The position numbers and the translations under genes were made by a program. Below, piece after piece: positions 15,262 through 23,309 of a stretch of DNA of 35,558 nt. The notes under the pieces were generated by a model, which ran no database searches, was not told the DNA's origin, and saw nothing but the letters and a program-made list of their open reading frames with translations. Position 1 is the first letter of the stretch; each line of letters begins with the position of its first letter. Source of the DNA: VGWB01 sp964480945 (lineage in GTDB: Bacteria; Bacteroidota; Ignavibacteria; UBA10030). The DNA is taken from the NCBI GenBank assembly GCA_964480945.1, contig CAYZRX010000036.1, positions 1 to 35,558 of the forward strand, given 5' to 3'.

Positions 15262-17406
15262 TCAGAACTTCGGCGTTACGCCAAGATTGTAGAATATGAA
15301 CGAGTAGATGTCAGCCAATTGCTCGATTGCCTTTGTCGTGCTGCTCCCACCGTGGCCCGCACGGGTTTCGATGCGGATCAGGATGGGCTCATCACTCCCG
15401 TTCTTCTCCTGCAGTGTTGCGATGTACTTGAATGAGTGGGCCGGCACCACCCGATCGTCATGGTCGGCAGTCGTGACGAACGTCGCGGGGTATTTTGCAC
15501 CCTGGCGGATATTCTGGAGCGGGGAGTACCGATAGAGGGCCTTGAATTGCTCCTCGTTGTCGCTCGATCCGTAGTCGGGGATCCAGTTCCAGCCGATTGT
15601 GAACTTGTGGAAACGGAGCATATCCATGACGCCCACCTGAGGGATGGTGACCTTGAACAGCTCCGGCCGCTGGTTGATGACGGCGCCGACCAGTAGACCG
15701 CCGTTCGACGCTCCCTGGATCGCAAGCTTCTCGGACGAGGTATACTTGTTCGCGATCAGGTACTCCGCTGCGGCGATGAAATCGTCAAAGACATTCTGTT
15801 TCTTCAGTTTTGTCCCGGCCTCGTGCCATTTCTCGCCATACTCGCCACCGCCCCGGATATTCGCCGAAGCGTAGACGAATCCTTGCTCCAGCAGGGCCAG
15901 ACGCAAAGCGTTGAACGAAGGCGAAGTCGTGATGTTGAACCCGCCGTATCCATATAAGAGAGTCGGATTCTTGCCGTCGAGGAGGAGCCCCTTCTTGTGC
16001 ACGATGAACATCGGCACGCGGGTGCCGTCCTTGCTTTTGTAGAATACTTGCCTGGTTTCGTAATCGGCGGAGTTGAATTCGGGAATCTCGGGAGCGCGGA
16101 ACAACGTGGACGTCCGCGTCGCAATGTCGTACCGGTAGATCGTCGGAGGGAAGGTGAAGGAGGTGAAAGTGTAGAAAACGAACGTCTGGTCTTTCTCCCC
16201 TCTGAAGCCGCCCGCAATCCCGAGGGCGGGCAGCTCGATCTCGTTTTCAAGCTTCCCGTCGAGACTGTAGACGTACGCCCGCGTCGTGACATCCTTCAGG
16301 TAGGTGGCGAAGAGCTTCCCTCCGGCCGTGCCGACACCTCGCAGCGGCTCGGGCCTCTCAGGGAGGATCTCTTTCCAGTTCTTTTCCTCGGGATGAGTCG
16401 GGTCGAACAAGAGGACCTTGCCGTTGGGTGCGTTGTTGTCCGTGCGGATCAAGAGCCGGTCACCGATGTTGTCCACGACGCCGTAGCTGTCGTCACCGAT
16501 TTCCGACACGATCGGTCTGAACGCCTTTTCCTCCTTTGAATCGTCACGGAAGAAGAGTGCATTGCCTTTCTTTCCCGTCGACTCATCGGAAACTGAGAGG
16601 AGGGCGAACCGTTCGTCTTCAGTCGTGCCGACGAAGTGAAAGCGCTCGGGATGAGCTTTGTCTTCGTAGATAAGCTCATCGCTCGACTGTGGCGTGCCCA
16701 CCCGGTGGTAGTACACACTCTGGAACACGTTTTTGGTGGTGAGCTCCTTTCCCTTCTCCGGCGCCGGATAGCGGCTGTAGTAGAACCCATTCCCCCGCCA
16801 TGCAGCTCCGGAGAACTTGATCCAGCGCAAAGAGTCGGGAAGCCTCGTCAGGCTTGTCATCTCCATCACGTAGAGCTCCTGCCAGTCCGACCCGCCTCTC
16901 GAGATCCCGTAGGCGGCGTACTTTCCATCCTTCGAGAGGGAAAAGCTGCTCAGGCGCGTCGTGCCATCCTCCGAGAACGTGTTCGGGTCCAGCACCACCT
17001 CCGGCTTTCCGTCGAGCCCCTTTTGCCGGTACAGCACGCTCTGGTTCTGCAATCCGTCGTTCTTCGAAAAGAAGAAGTACTCGCCCTTCTTAAAAGGGGC
17101 GCTGTATTTGGGATAGTCGAACAGTTTCTCCAGCCGCTCTCTGAGCTGCTGGCGGAACGGGATCTTCTCCAGGTACGCAAACGTGACCTTGTTTTCCGCT
17201 TCGACCCACTCCTTCGTCGCAGGTGAGTTCTCATCCTCGAGCCAGCGGTAGGGATCAGCCACTTTTACGCCGAAGTAGGTGTCGACCTGGTCGACCTTCT
17301 TGGCGTGGGGATACTGTAGCTTCTGGCCGATCGAATGTTCCGTAGCCAGTGTGAGGGCGACGGCAAGCGTGACAAGGTAGATCCAGGCACTGCGAGTCGG
17401 TTTCAT
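15262..17406 (-). CDS. Exported prolyl oligopeptidase (S9A)
   Basis: A 714-aa serine peptidase cleaving after proline in short peptides. A signal peptide (about residues 1-27, WIYLVTLAVALTLA) precedes the S9A N-terminal segment (VADPYRWLEDENS, about 51-63). Residues about 75-425 form the gating beta-propeller; the C-terminal alpha/beta-hydrolase domain carries Ser567 in QGASNGG, the Asp in ADHDDRVVP (about 650) and His685 in RAGHGGS. The S9A hallmark GGFNITTSPSFN and NIRGGGEYGEKWHEAG are present. The signal peptide places it in the periplasm or outside, whereas the mammalian enzyme is cytosolic. The start is supported by GGGAGGTACTTTC before ATG. A methyltransferase gene lies upstream on the same strand, 213 nt away. 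Confidence 0.95.
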   Translation of the reverse strand: MKPTRSAWIYLVTLAVALTLATEHSIGQKLQYPHAKKVDQVDTYFGVKVADPYRWLEDENSPATKEWVEAENKVTFAYLEKIPFRQQLRERLEKLFDYPKYSAPFKKGEYFFFSKNDGLQNQSVLYRQKGLDGKPEVVLDPNTFSEDGTTRLSSFSLSKDGKYAAYGISRGGSDWQELYVMEMTSLTRLPDSLRWIKFSGAAWRGNGFYYSRYPAPEKGKELTTKNVFQSVYYHRVGTPQSSDELIYEDKAHPERFHFVGTTEDERFALLSVSDESTGKKGNALFFRDDSKEEKAFRPIVSEIGDDSYGVVDNIGDRLLIRTDNNAPNGKVLLFDPTHPEEKNWKEILPERPEPLRGVGTAGGKLFATYLKDVTTRAYVYSLDGKLENEIELPALGIAGGFRGEKDQTFVFYTFTSFTFPPTIYRYDIATRTSTLFRAPEIPEFNSADYETRQVFYKSKDGTRVPMFIVHKKGLLLDGKNPTLLYGYGGFNITTSPSFNALRLALLEQGFVYASANIRGGGEYGEKWHEAGTKLKKQNVFDDFIAAAEYLIANKYTSSEKLAIQGASNGGLLVGAVINQRPELFKVTIPQVGVMDMLRFHKFTIGWNWIPDYGSSDNEEQFKALYRYSPLQNIRQGAKYPATFVTTADHDDRVVPAHSFKYIATLQEKNGSDEPILIRIETRAGHGGSSTTKAIEQLADIYSFIFYNLGVTPKF

Positions 17407-17619
17407 GAAAGTACCTCCCGGTTATGTTGGAAGAGAAAGATCGTTGTGGAGATTGTCTGCAGTTTGGCGGTCGATCTACTCACGAAAAGTGCGGCCGCAT
17501 AGCGATGAGGCATCTTTTCTCGAAAAGAGATGCGATCGTCACACCGGCCAGGCTAGTCGACAGGGGAAGTGACCCGACCTTCGTTCCAGTGAGCATTTCG
17601 GCACCTCTTCCATGAGGAA

Positions 17620-18288
17620 TCATTTCTCGGACTTCTTAAAGCTCACGGAGAGGCCCGCGCGACTCGACCGGTCGATCGTCGTCTCAAAATTCTTGAGCCC
17701 GCGAACGTATTGATAGAATTCCCCCGCGCCATAAGAGCCCCATCCGCGATCGGAGACATTGTGAGCCGTGAAGCAGCCGCCGACTTCGAGCTTTGGCGCC
17801 ACGGCCACAAAGTAGTTCTTGTACCATCCTTTATCCGCGTCGCTGAAGACAAAATCAAAAGGGCCCTCCAGCTTGGGTACCAGGTCGTGGGCGTCCGCCA
17901 GCCGTGCGTCGATATAGTCTGAGAGGCCGGCCTCCTTGAAGTTCGCTACGGCCGTCTTGTAGCGCGATTCGTCGATCTCGATCGTGATCAGCTTCCCGCC
18001 CGTCTTGCTGAGCGCCCAGGCGATCCAGATCGCCGAATGGCCGGTTGACGTGCCGATCTCCAGCGCCTTCTTGTAGCGATGGTTGAGGACGAGGTTGTAC
18101 AGGATCTTTCCGTCGGAAGCGGGCACGTTCAGATCGTGCCATGTGCCTGCGTGACGATCAAGGAACGCCTGGACCTTCTTGTCGAGATCGGTTGGTTTTT
18201 GAGTTACCTGAGGGTAAGCTTGACCGGTCGGGAATAGCGGAGTCAGGAACAGAGGGAACATCGCAAGTCTGAATGCCCTGAGGTTCAT
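17620..18288 (-). CDS. Class I SAM O-methyltransferase with a signal-like N-terminus
   Basis: A 222-aa methyltransferase of the CCoAOMT/COMT-like type. Motif I is KALEIGTSTGHSAIWIA (about 74-90), motif II includes ITIEIDESRYKTA, and the family metal/catalytic stretch FVFSDADKGWYKNYF follows, with a late GGCFTAHNVSDRG. The first 24 residues (MNLRAFRLAMFPLFLTPLFP then TGQA) look like a cleavable signal peptide, which is unusual because S-adenosylmethionine is cytoplasmic. AGGAAAAGCCAG before the ATG supports this start, so the leader is translated. Homologues with this arrangement may act on small extracytoplasmic molecules, but this is unproven. Substrate unknown. Confidence 0.85.
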   Translation of the reverse strand: MNLRAFRLAMFPLFLTPLFPTGQAYPQVTQKPTDLDKKVQAFLDRHAGTWHDLNVPASDGKILYNLVLNHRYKKALEIGTSTGHSAIWIAWALSKTGGKLITIEIDESRYKTAVANFKEAGLSDYIDARLADAHDLVPKLEGPFDFVFSDADKGWYKNYFVAVAPKLEVGGCFTAHNVSDRGWGSYGAGEFYQYVRGLKNFETTIDRSSRAGLSVSFKKSEK

Positions 18289-18546
18289 CTGGCTTTTCCT
18301 TTCAGCTCAGCCGACCTGCAGCTTTCCCCCTCGCGCCGTACGACTTCAGACTGGGATCTCTCGGATTCTAGAAGCGCTCCTTGCAGGTTATCACCGGCCG
18401 GGCCTCACTCCAATTCCCTTTGGTAAATTGCCAGCTTTAGCTTGAGGGGGAGGGCTTCAACAAAAAGAAGAGTGACGGAGTCCAGCGAGATAATACTGAT
18501 AGCGTTTGAAGAGTGAAAAGGAAGAAGAACGCCCGAGGTCGTTGGG

Positions 18547-18960
18547 TTATGGCCGAACATCTACATCAAAAATCTTCGCGTAGTATTTGAACCTCAGGAT
18601 GTAATGTTCAAAGAATCCTATTTGTCCCAGAAGTGCGTTGACTTTTGGCAAATCAATGAACGCAATCTTCGATTTTCTTCTACTGTGTTTCAGGTTGATT
18701 ACCTCCAACTCCAATTCGTGAACATAGGCCAGATGTTCTATTCCATCAATGCCAACAACCGTTGTCTTGGCTCCAGAGTCCCATTGAATTCCGAGCTTGG
18801 CGGCATACCCACTGTTGAGTAGTGTGAGGCTTGCGCCTGAATCAACAACGCCACTGAGTCGCGCACTGCTTTTCGGAGAATAAACCCGGACATCGGCCAA
18901 CGCCATGTAAATGGGCGGGAGGTTAGGTTCGGTTGGAAACTTGCTGTAGGGTATGATCAT
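18547..18960 (-). CDS. Retropepsin-like aspartic protease domain protein
   Basis: A 137-aa single-domain protein of the clan AA aspartic-protease type. The catalytic loop is VVDSGASLTLLN with Asp40 in D-S-G, followed by the hydrophobic-hydrophobic-Gly motif LLGQIGFF near residue 112, and a beta-rich flap region (GAKTTVVGIDGIEHLAYVHE). As in retropepsins a single lobe is present, so activity would need a dimer. No signal peptide or membrane segment is seen, so it is cytosolic. Its ATG begins one base after the stop of the small upstream gene, implying translational coupling and a shared function. Substrate unknown; such single-lobe bacterial proteins are often annotated only by domain. Confidence 0.82.
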   Translation of the reverse strand: MIIPYSKFPTEPNLPPIYMALADVRVYSPKSSARLSGVVDSGASLTLLNSGYAAKLGIQWDSGAKTTVVGIDGIEHLAYVHELELEVINLKHSRRKSKIAFIDLPKVNALLGQIGFFEHYILRFKYYAKIFDVDVRP

Positions 18961-18961
18961 C

Positions 18962-19177
18962 TTAGACGAATGAAGGTATGTAGACAGTGCCAGAACTCGG
19001 AACCATCATCACTATACCCTCATCCATGTCTTCAACCAGGTCGGTGAGACTGTCTGCTGAATAAAGAACTTTTCTCTTGTCTTCAGAAAGAACAACCCAC
19101 TTCCCTGATAGACCGTCTAACAGTTCGGTGAAATCCATCGAAGGCAGGTCGTTATCCGGGGATTCTCGTTCTTTCAT
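18962..19177 (-). CDS. Small DUF5678-like protein coupled to the retropepsin gene
   Basis: A 71-aa acidic protein. The core LLDGLSGKWVVLSEDKRKVL followed by YSADSLTDLVEDM and a terminal strand VMMVPSSGTVYIPSFV fits the short DUF5678 pattern (G-K-W-V-A-L...S-G-D-S-L...), a family often found beside retropepsin-like genes. I start at the ATG 19175-19177, which is preceded by GGAGGATCA; a GTG at 19192 would put the ribosome site inside the coding sequence. The stop is one base before the protease ATG. A substrate, chaperone or inhibitor role for the adjacent protease is a reasonable guess but not shown. A strong promoter and structured leader precede it. Confidence 0.72.
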   Translation of the reverse strand: MKERESPDNDLPSMDFTELLDGLSGKWVVLSEDKRKVLYSADSLTDLVEDMDEGIVMMVPSSGTVYIPSFV

Positions 19178-19247
19178 TGATCCTCCGCTCACTATCTAAA
19201 CATATTGTACGTAACTCATGTTCCACTGTTTCATCAGGGAAAAATGC

Positions 19248-19306
19248 AAAAAATGGGAGTCTTGGACCGCAGAAAAGTTGCTTTTTCTAGAAGCGTACAG
19301 TCTCCC
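19248..19306 (-). promoter_or_regulatory. Terminator-like hairpin inside the leader (possible attenuator)
   Basis: On the minus strand GGGAGACT (19299-19306) pairs with AGACTCCC (19255-19262), seven of eight positions, enclosing a smaller stem (AGAAAA with TTTTCT, around 19271-19288), and is followed by A and six T (19248-19253). It lies between the predicted promoter and the coding start, so it could stop transcription after about 120 nt. Confidence 0.45.
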
Positions 19307-19375
19307 TTCTCACAATTCTGTACACTTTTCCGGTGAACACCGAGTTTGCGGATTTACTATTCATGAGGCACAGTA

Positions 19376-19403
19376 ATATTACACATTCCAAGGAAGATGT
19401 CAA
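19376..19403 (-). promoter_or_regulatory. Strong sigma70-like promoter for the DUF5678/retropepsin pair
   Basis: TTGACA (19398-19403), a 16-nt spacer and TAATAT (19376-19381) on the minus strand. The predicted leader to the ATG at 19177 is about 190 nt. Confidence 0.6.
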
Positions 19404-19509
19404 GTAGTATATACCGAGTTTTTGTACGATCCAACAATGAGACTTATCACAACGTACATATTGTCATAAAAGATCTGTTTTGTATGTACCGGTACCATTA
19501 TCTCGCATA

Positions 19510-19633
19510 TCCCGTTTGGGAAAGGGGGTAGCATATATTTGAGCAGTTGATGATTTAACCTTTGGCAGATTTCGGATTCCCCCTCCCGGTGCTACGCATC
19601 CCCCTTACTGTTAAGTGGGATCGAGGGGGATTT
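19510..19633. repeat. Left direct repeat of the DUF559 cassette
   Basis: About 120 nt alignable to 20010-20117 in the same orientation: both open with CC-(G/C)-TTTGGGAAA, continue with a GAGCAG(T/C)TG block, the CTCCCGGTG block and end with GATCGAGGGGGATTT. This copy has about 15 extra bases in the middle and includes the stop codon and last codons of the nuclease gene. Confidence 0.7.
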
Positions 19634-19987
19634 CGCCGAAGGAAGACGATCCCAAATTTCAAGCAGGATACCATCGAGATTCCTCATCACGTCACTGCTC
19701 GAGAATCTCAGAACCTCAAATCCCAGTTTTGACAGGCGCTCGTCTCTTAACTGGTCCTTCCGCAGTGCTTCCTTCTCGTAATGCTGGCTTCCATCAACCT
19801 CAATGATGATCTTCGCTGACGGGCAATAGAAATCGACGATAAAGTTGCCGATCACTTTTTGTCTGTAGAACTGAAAGCCCTTCAATTGCTTTCGACGGAC
19901 TCGCGACCAAAGCAGTCGTTCCGAATCTGTCATGTTGCTGCGAAGTTTGCGCGCAGTGGACTTGAGCTTGGGATTGTAGTAGATCAT
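19592..19987 (-). CDS. DUF559 (Vsr-like PD-(D/E)XK) endonuclease-domain protein
   Basis: A 131-aa protein with a single DUF559 domain: N-terminal ARKLRSNMTDSERLLWSRVR, then LKGFQFYRQKVIGNFIVDFY with the catalytic Asp, IIIEVDGSQHYE with the second acidic and the His-containing loop, and the C-terminal LGFEVLRFSSSDVMRNLDGI. The fold is shared with Vsr mismatch nucleases, but activity of free-standing DUF559 proteins is not established. The ATG at 19985-19987 follows GGAGGATTCG; an in-frame TTG would place that site in the coding sequence. The last dozen residues (SPSIPLNSKGDA) are encoded by the flanking repeat, and the ribosome site lies at the edge of the other copy. Confidence 0.88.
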   Translation of the reverse strand: MIYYNPKLKSTARKLRSNMTDSERLLWSRVRRKQLKGFQFYRQKVIGNFIVDFYCPSAKIIIEVDGSQHYEKEALRKDQLRDERLSKLGFEVLRFSSSDVMRNLDGILLEIWDRLPSAKSPSIPLNSKGDA

Positions 19988-20009
19988 CGAATCCTCCAAA
20001 TCCCCCGTA

Positions 20010-20117
20010 CCCCCTTTGGGAAAAGAGGTAACATACGATCGAGCAGCTGCAGATTCTAGGTCCCAGCTCCCGGTGTTGCACGTCCCCCTTCATTTGAAGG
20101 GGGATCGAGGGGGATTT
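20010..20117. repeat. Right direct repeat of the DUF559 cassette
   Basis: About 108 nt, roughly three-quarters identical by eye to 19510-19633. It contains the palindrome CCCCCTTCATTTGAAGGGGG (20083-20102) and ends in GATCGAGGGGGATTT. It lies immediately upstream of the nuclease gene start. Confidence 0.7.
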
Positions 20118-20202
20118 GATCCTTTAGCGTGTCGAGAGCCTTGTCGGCCCGCCCCTGTGCGGTTGCCTACAAACGGCGTTACCCGCAGAGGTTCCAAAGA
20201 TG

Positions 20203-22356
20203 CTACGCTTTCTTCAGAGCTTCTTTGACTCTGTCCTGCGTCATCGGAAGCTGGTGCAGCCTTGCTCCGACCGCATCGAAGATGGCATTGGCAACGACGG
20301 CTCCCATCGTGATGATCGCGGGCTCACCGCCGCCCTGTGGGTCTGACTCCTTGTTGTCGATGATGATCGTGTCGATCTCCGGCAGCCAGGAGAAGCGAGG
20401 GATCTCGTAGGTGTCAAAGTTGACGTCGTGAATCTCCCCGCCATTGAAATGGATATCCTCTTTCAAGGCATATCCGAGACCCATGGTGATGCAGCCCTCC
20501 ATCTGGATCTTGGCCCCTTCCGGGTTGATCGCCAGACCCATATCCTGAGCGCAGACCACCCGCTTCACCTTCACATCGCCCGTCGTCTTGTTGACCTCGA
20601 CCTCGGCCATCGTAGCCACAGTAGTCCCGGCGTCGAATCCACAGGCAACTCCGTATCCTCGTCCGCTTGGACCCTTTGCCGGCTTCCACCCGAATTTCTC
20701 GGCGGCAGCTTTGATGACGCGCTGCATCTTCTCGTCACGCAAATGCTGCAGACGAAATTCGACAGGGTCTACACCCGCCTTCGCGGCCATGATATCGATC
20801 TGAGATTCTCTCGCGAAGGTGTTCGTGTTGTTCGCCGGTGCCCGCCACGGTCCCGTGGCGAATGGGTGCGTGCCCGCGCCGCCCGTCCAGCTTGAATTGT
20901 ACACTGTCGTGCTGTGGTTCGGGACGGCATAGAACAGCTGCGAGCCGCGCTCGCCGGCGAAATAGACATGATAGTCCCAGAAACTCATCTTGCCTTTGTC
21001 CGTGACGCCCGATCGTATCTTCACCACGGCAGCCGGGCGGAAGGTATCGAAGAAGAACTCTTCCTTCCGGGTCCACGCTACCTGGACAGGCTTTCCACTG
21101 AGCTTTGCGAGCCGGGCGGCCTCCACAGCTTGGAGGTTTCTGGACTTTCCGCCAAAGCCCCCGCCGACGAACGGCGGGATGACGCGTACGTTTGCCGCGG
21201 GGAAGCCAAGCTCCCGCGCGACCTCGTCTTTGGCGCCAAACGGCGTTTGCGTCGAGGCCCAGACCGTTGCCTTGTTTCCCTCGATCTTCACGACGGCCGT
21301 ATGCGGTTCGATCGGCGCGTGAGCTTTGTAGCCGTCAAAATAACTCTCCTCGACAACTGTTGCCGCTTCTTGTTCGCCCGTCTGGAGGTTACCCTCCGTC
21401 GACACGACGTTTCCCTGCGGGGCGACTTTGAGCAGATGCTCGAAGATGTTCTTCTCGTCGAGATCCGATTTCGGTGTGTCGAATTTCGCCTTGATCTTCT
21501 CCAGGGCCATCTCGGCGACATCCGGATATTTGTGCAGGACCGCGACGAGATCGCCCTCCTGGATAACCTGAACACCCTTCACTTGCTTTGCTTCGGACAC
21601 GTCAACGTCGATGAGCTTGGCGCCGTGAGCAGGGGGGCGCAGGATTCTGGCGTAGACCATTCCAGGTACTTGTATGTCTCCGGCATATTTCGCTTCGCCC
21701 GTGACCTTCTCGTGGGAGTCCCTGCGCGCCACCGGCTTCCCCATGATCTTGAATTCCGACGGTTTCTTTACAGCCACAGATCCGGTGGACTTCCGTTCGA
21801 TCTTCTTCCCCTTCGCCAGCTGCGCGTACGAAACCCGCTTCTGCTTGTTCGTCTTGACGAAAACATATCCGTTATCAGTCGCCAGCTTTGCGGCTGGGAT
21901 TTTGAGATGATCAGATCCCAGTTCCAACAAGACCGCTCTGGCCTCCGCGCCGGCTTTCCGCAGCGGTGGTCCGAAGAAGCGCGTCGACATGGAGCCAAAC
22001 GTCCCCATATCCCACGGGCAAAGATCGGTATCGCCCATCACCATATCGACTGCGTCGAGCGAAACGTCCAGCTCGTCCGCCAGCATTTGACCTAGCGAGG
22101 TAACGACACCCTGGCCCATCTCTATTTTACCTGTGAATAAGGAAACGCGCCCGTTTTCACCAATCCTGAGGAAGGCGTTGAAGTCGGTCGGCAGGCTTGG
22201 TCTGCCCGGTCTCTGCTGGGCGAACAGCGACGTATCTCCGACCGTGAAGAGAATGAGAATTCCGCCCCCCGCCAGCTTGAGGAATTCCCGCCTGTCCATT
22301 TCGATGCCGGCGGGGTTGTCGGTGAAGTCGAGATCTAAGTAGTCGTCGTTCTTCAT
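20203..22356 (-). CDS. Molybdopterin-binding subunit, isoquinoline-oxidoreductase-like (Tat-exported)
   Basis: A 717-aa large subunit of the xanthine-oxidase family, aldehyde/isoquinoline oxidoreductase (IorB-like) branch. A twin-arginine motif, DRREFLKLAGGG (about 20-31), and hydrophobic stretch direct Tat export. The first molybdopterin domain has LFTGKIEMGQGVVTSLGQML (about 74-93); later landmarks are PPFVGGGFGGKS, GPWRAPANNTN, AAEVEV-type TMAEVEVNKTTGDVK, INPEGAKIQMEGC and the final GGGEPAI near the active site. It should hydroxylate aldehydes or N-heterocycles using water, passing electrons to the 2Fe-2S subunit encoded 1 nt upstream. The substrate cannot be inferred. No cytochrome c subunit or XdhC-type maturation gene is adjacent. 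Confidence 0.92.
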   Translation of the reverse strand: MKNDDYLDLDFTDNPAGIEMDRREFLKLAGGGILILFTVGDTSLFAQQRPGRPSLPTDFNAFLRIGENGRVSLFTGKIEMGQGVVTSLGQMLADELDVSLDAVDMVMGDTDLCPWDMGTFGSMSTRFFGPPLRKAGAEARAVLLELGSDHLKIPAAKLATDNGYVFVKTNKQKRVSYAQLAKGKKIERKSTGSVAVKKPSEFKIMGKPVARRDSHEKVTGEAKYAGDIQVPGMVYARILRPPAHGAKLIDVDVSEAKQVKGVQVIQEGDLVAVLHKYPDVAEMALEKIKAKFDTPKSDLDEKNIFEHLLKVAPQGNVVSTEGNLQTGEQEAATVVEESYFDGYKAHAPIEPHTAVVKIEGNKATVWASTQTPFGAKDEVARELGFPAANVRVIPPFVGGGFGGKSRNLQAVEAARLAKLSGKPVQVAWTRKEEFFFDTFRPAAVVKIRSGVTDKGKMSFWDYHVYFAGERGSQLFYAVPNHSTTVYNSSWTGGAGTHPFATGPWRAPANNTNTFARESQIDIMAAKAGVDPVEFRLQHLRDEKMQRVIKAAAEKFGWKPAKGPSGRGYGVACGFDAGTTVATMAEVEVNKTTGDVKVKRVVCAQDMGLAINPEGAKIQMEGCITMGLGYALKEDIHFNGGEIHDVNFDTYEIPRFSWLPEIDTIIIDNKESDPQGGGEPAIITMGAVVANAIFDAVGARLHQLPMTQDRVKEALKKA

Positions 22357-22357
22357 G

Positions 22358-22834
22358 TTAGATCCCTCCTCTCATTTCCTTGGCCGCGGATTGAACGGCC
22401 CGGACGATGCGGTTATGCGCTCCGCAGCGGCACAGGTTGTCGTCCATGCCATTGATGATATCTGAACTTGACGGTCGCGGGTTCTTCCGCAGCAGCGCAT
22501 AGGCGTTGAGAATCATGCCGGAGGTGCAGTACCCGCACTGAAGGGCATCGTTCTCCATGAACGCCTTCTGCAGAGGATGCAGTTTTCCGTTCTTCGCGAG
22601 GCCCTCGATGGTGACGATGTCTTTGCCCTGAACATCTTTGGCAGCCGTTTGGCATGATCGCATCGCCTCGCCGTCGACGAGGACCGTACAAGCTCCGCAG
22701 ATGCCCTCGCCGCATCCGTATTTCGTTCCGGTCAATTCCAGATTGGTCCGCAGAACCCATAAGAGCATCCGATCGCTGTCGACGCTCACTTTGACGGGTT
22801 TGCCGTTGAGTTTGAACTGAACGCTTTCTTCCAT
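22358..22834 (-). CDS. 2Fe-2S subunit of the molybdenum hydroxylase
   Basis: A 158-aa two-cluster ferredoxin-like subunit. The plant-type cluster uses Cys41, Cys46, Cys49 and Cys61 (GCGEGICGACTVLVDGEAMR then SC); the second, helical-bundle cluster uses Cys100, Cys103, Cys135 and Cys137 (QCGYCTSGM and LCRCGAHNRI). It lacks a signal peptide, so it would be carried across the membrane folded with the Tat-tagged large subunit. AAGGAG precedes the ATG. Stop and next start are separated by one base, so the genes are coupled in an operon. Confidence 0.95.
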   Translation of the reverse strand: MEESVQFKLNGKPVKVSVDSDRMLLWVLRTNLELTGTKYGCGEGICGACTVLVDGEAMRSCQTAAKDVQGKDIVTIEGLAKNGKLHPLQKAFMENDALQCGYCTSGMILNAYALLRKNPRPSSSDIINGMDDNLCRCGAHNRIVRAVQSAAKEMRGGI

Positions 22835-23309
22835 ACCAAGCTCCTTCGCCTCTATGGATGAGAAAAAAGTTTTAGTACCGATGAGTCAGGAAAACTCTGC
22901 CGTAAAGGGGGATATCTCTCGTTCTCATGGTCTGGCCGCCGCAAGGTCTCCCTCTCGTTGGTGGAGGTCAGCCACCGCTGTTCGTGCAGTCACATTTCGA
23001 AAAAAGGTAGCTCAAAAAGGGGGATGTGTCAAGCACTCCCCGGGAAAAGTTGGAGTCTCAGTCAAGGCCCTCAAGGCCGTGAAACTTGCAGAAAGGGGCC
23101 CCTCTTGCCGGAATGACGGAGGCCTGCCCGGAGGAGCAGAACAACAACTCTCTCCCAAGAGATAGGGAAGGAATTGAAGAGGAACCGGCTGAGAACGCCA
23201 TGGCGGATATTTTCGCACGACGATCTCAGCCCATCCGACACACCACTGAGAAACAATCAGAGCGGTGCCAGTTCACTCACGTGGGCGGCATCCAGCCCCG
23301 CACCCTCAG
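22835..23309. other. Intergenic region upstream of the molybdenum hydroxylase operon
   Basis: About 475 nt with no credible gene. A candidate promoter for the hydroxylase operon sits at 23004-23032. Short palindromes occur (for example around 23091-23105 and 23154-23166), but none has the form of a terminator. Confidence 0.5.
23004..23032 (-). promoter_or_regulatory. Candidate promoter of the molybdenum hydroxylase operon
   Basis: TTGACA (23027-23032), 17-nt spacer, TACCTT (23004-23009) on the minus strand, about 170 nt before the ATG of the 2Fe-2S subunit gene. Confidence 0.5.

Larger units (their letters stand above)
19178..19509. other. AT-rich leader and promoter region
   Basis: About 330 nt, distinctly more AT-rich than its surroundings, between the DUF5678-like gene and the left repeat of the DUF559 cassette. 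It contains the promoter (19376-19403) and a terminator-like hairpin (19248-19306), described separately. No gene was recognised. Confidence 0.55.

Noticed and set aside
20914..22095. A 393-codon open frame on the plus strand
   Set aside because: It lies entirely antisense to the molybdenum hydroxylase gene, has no ribosome site or domain, and is explained by codon bias of the real gene.
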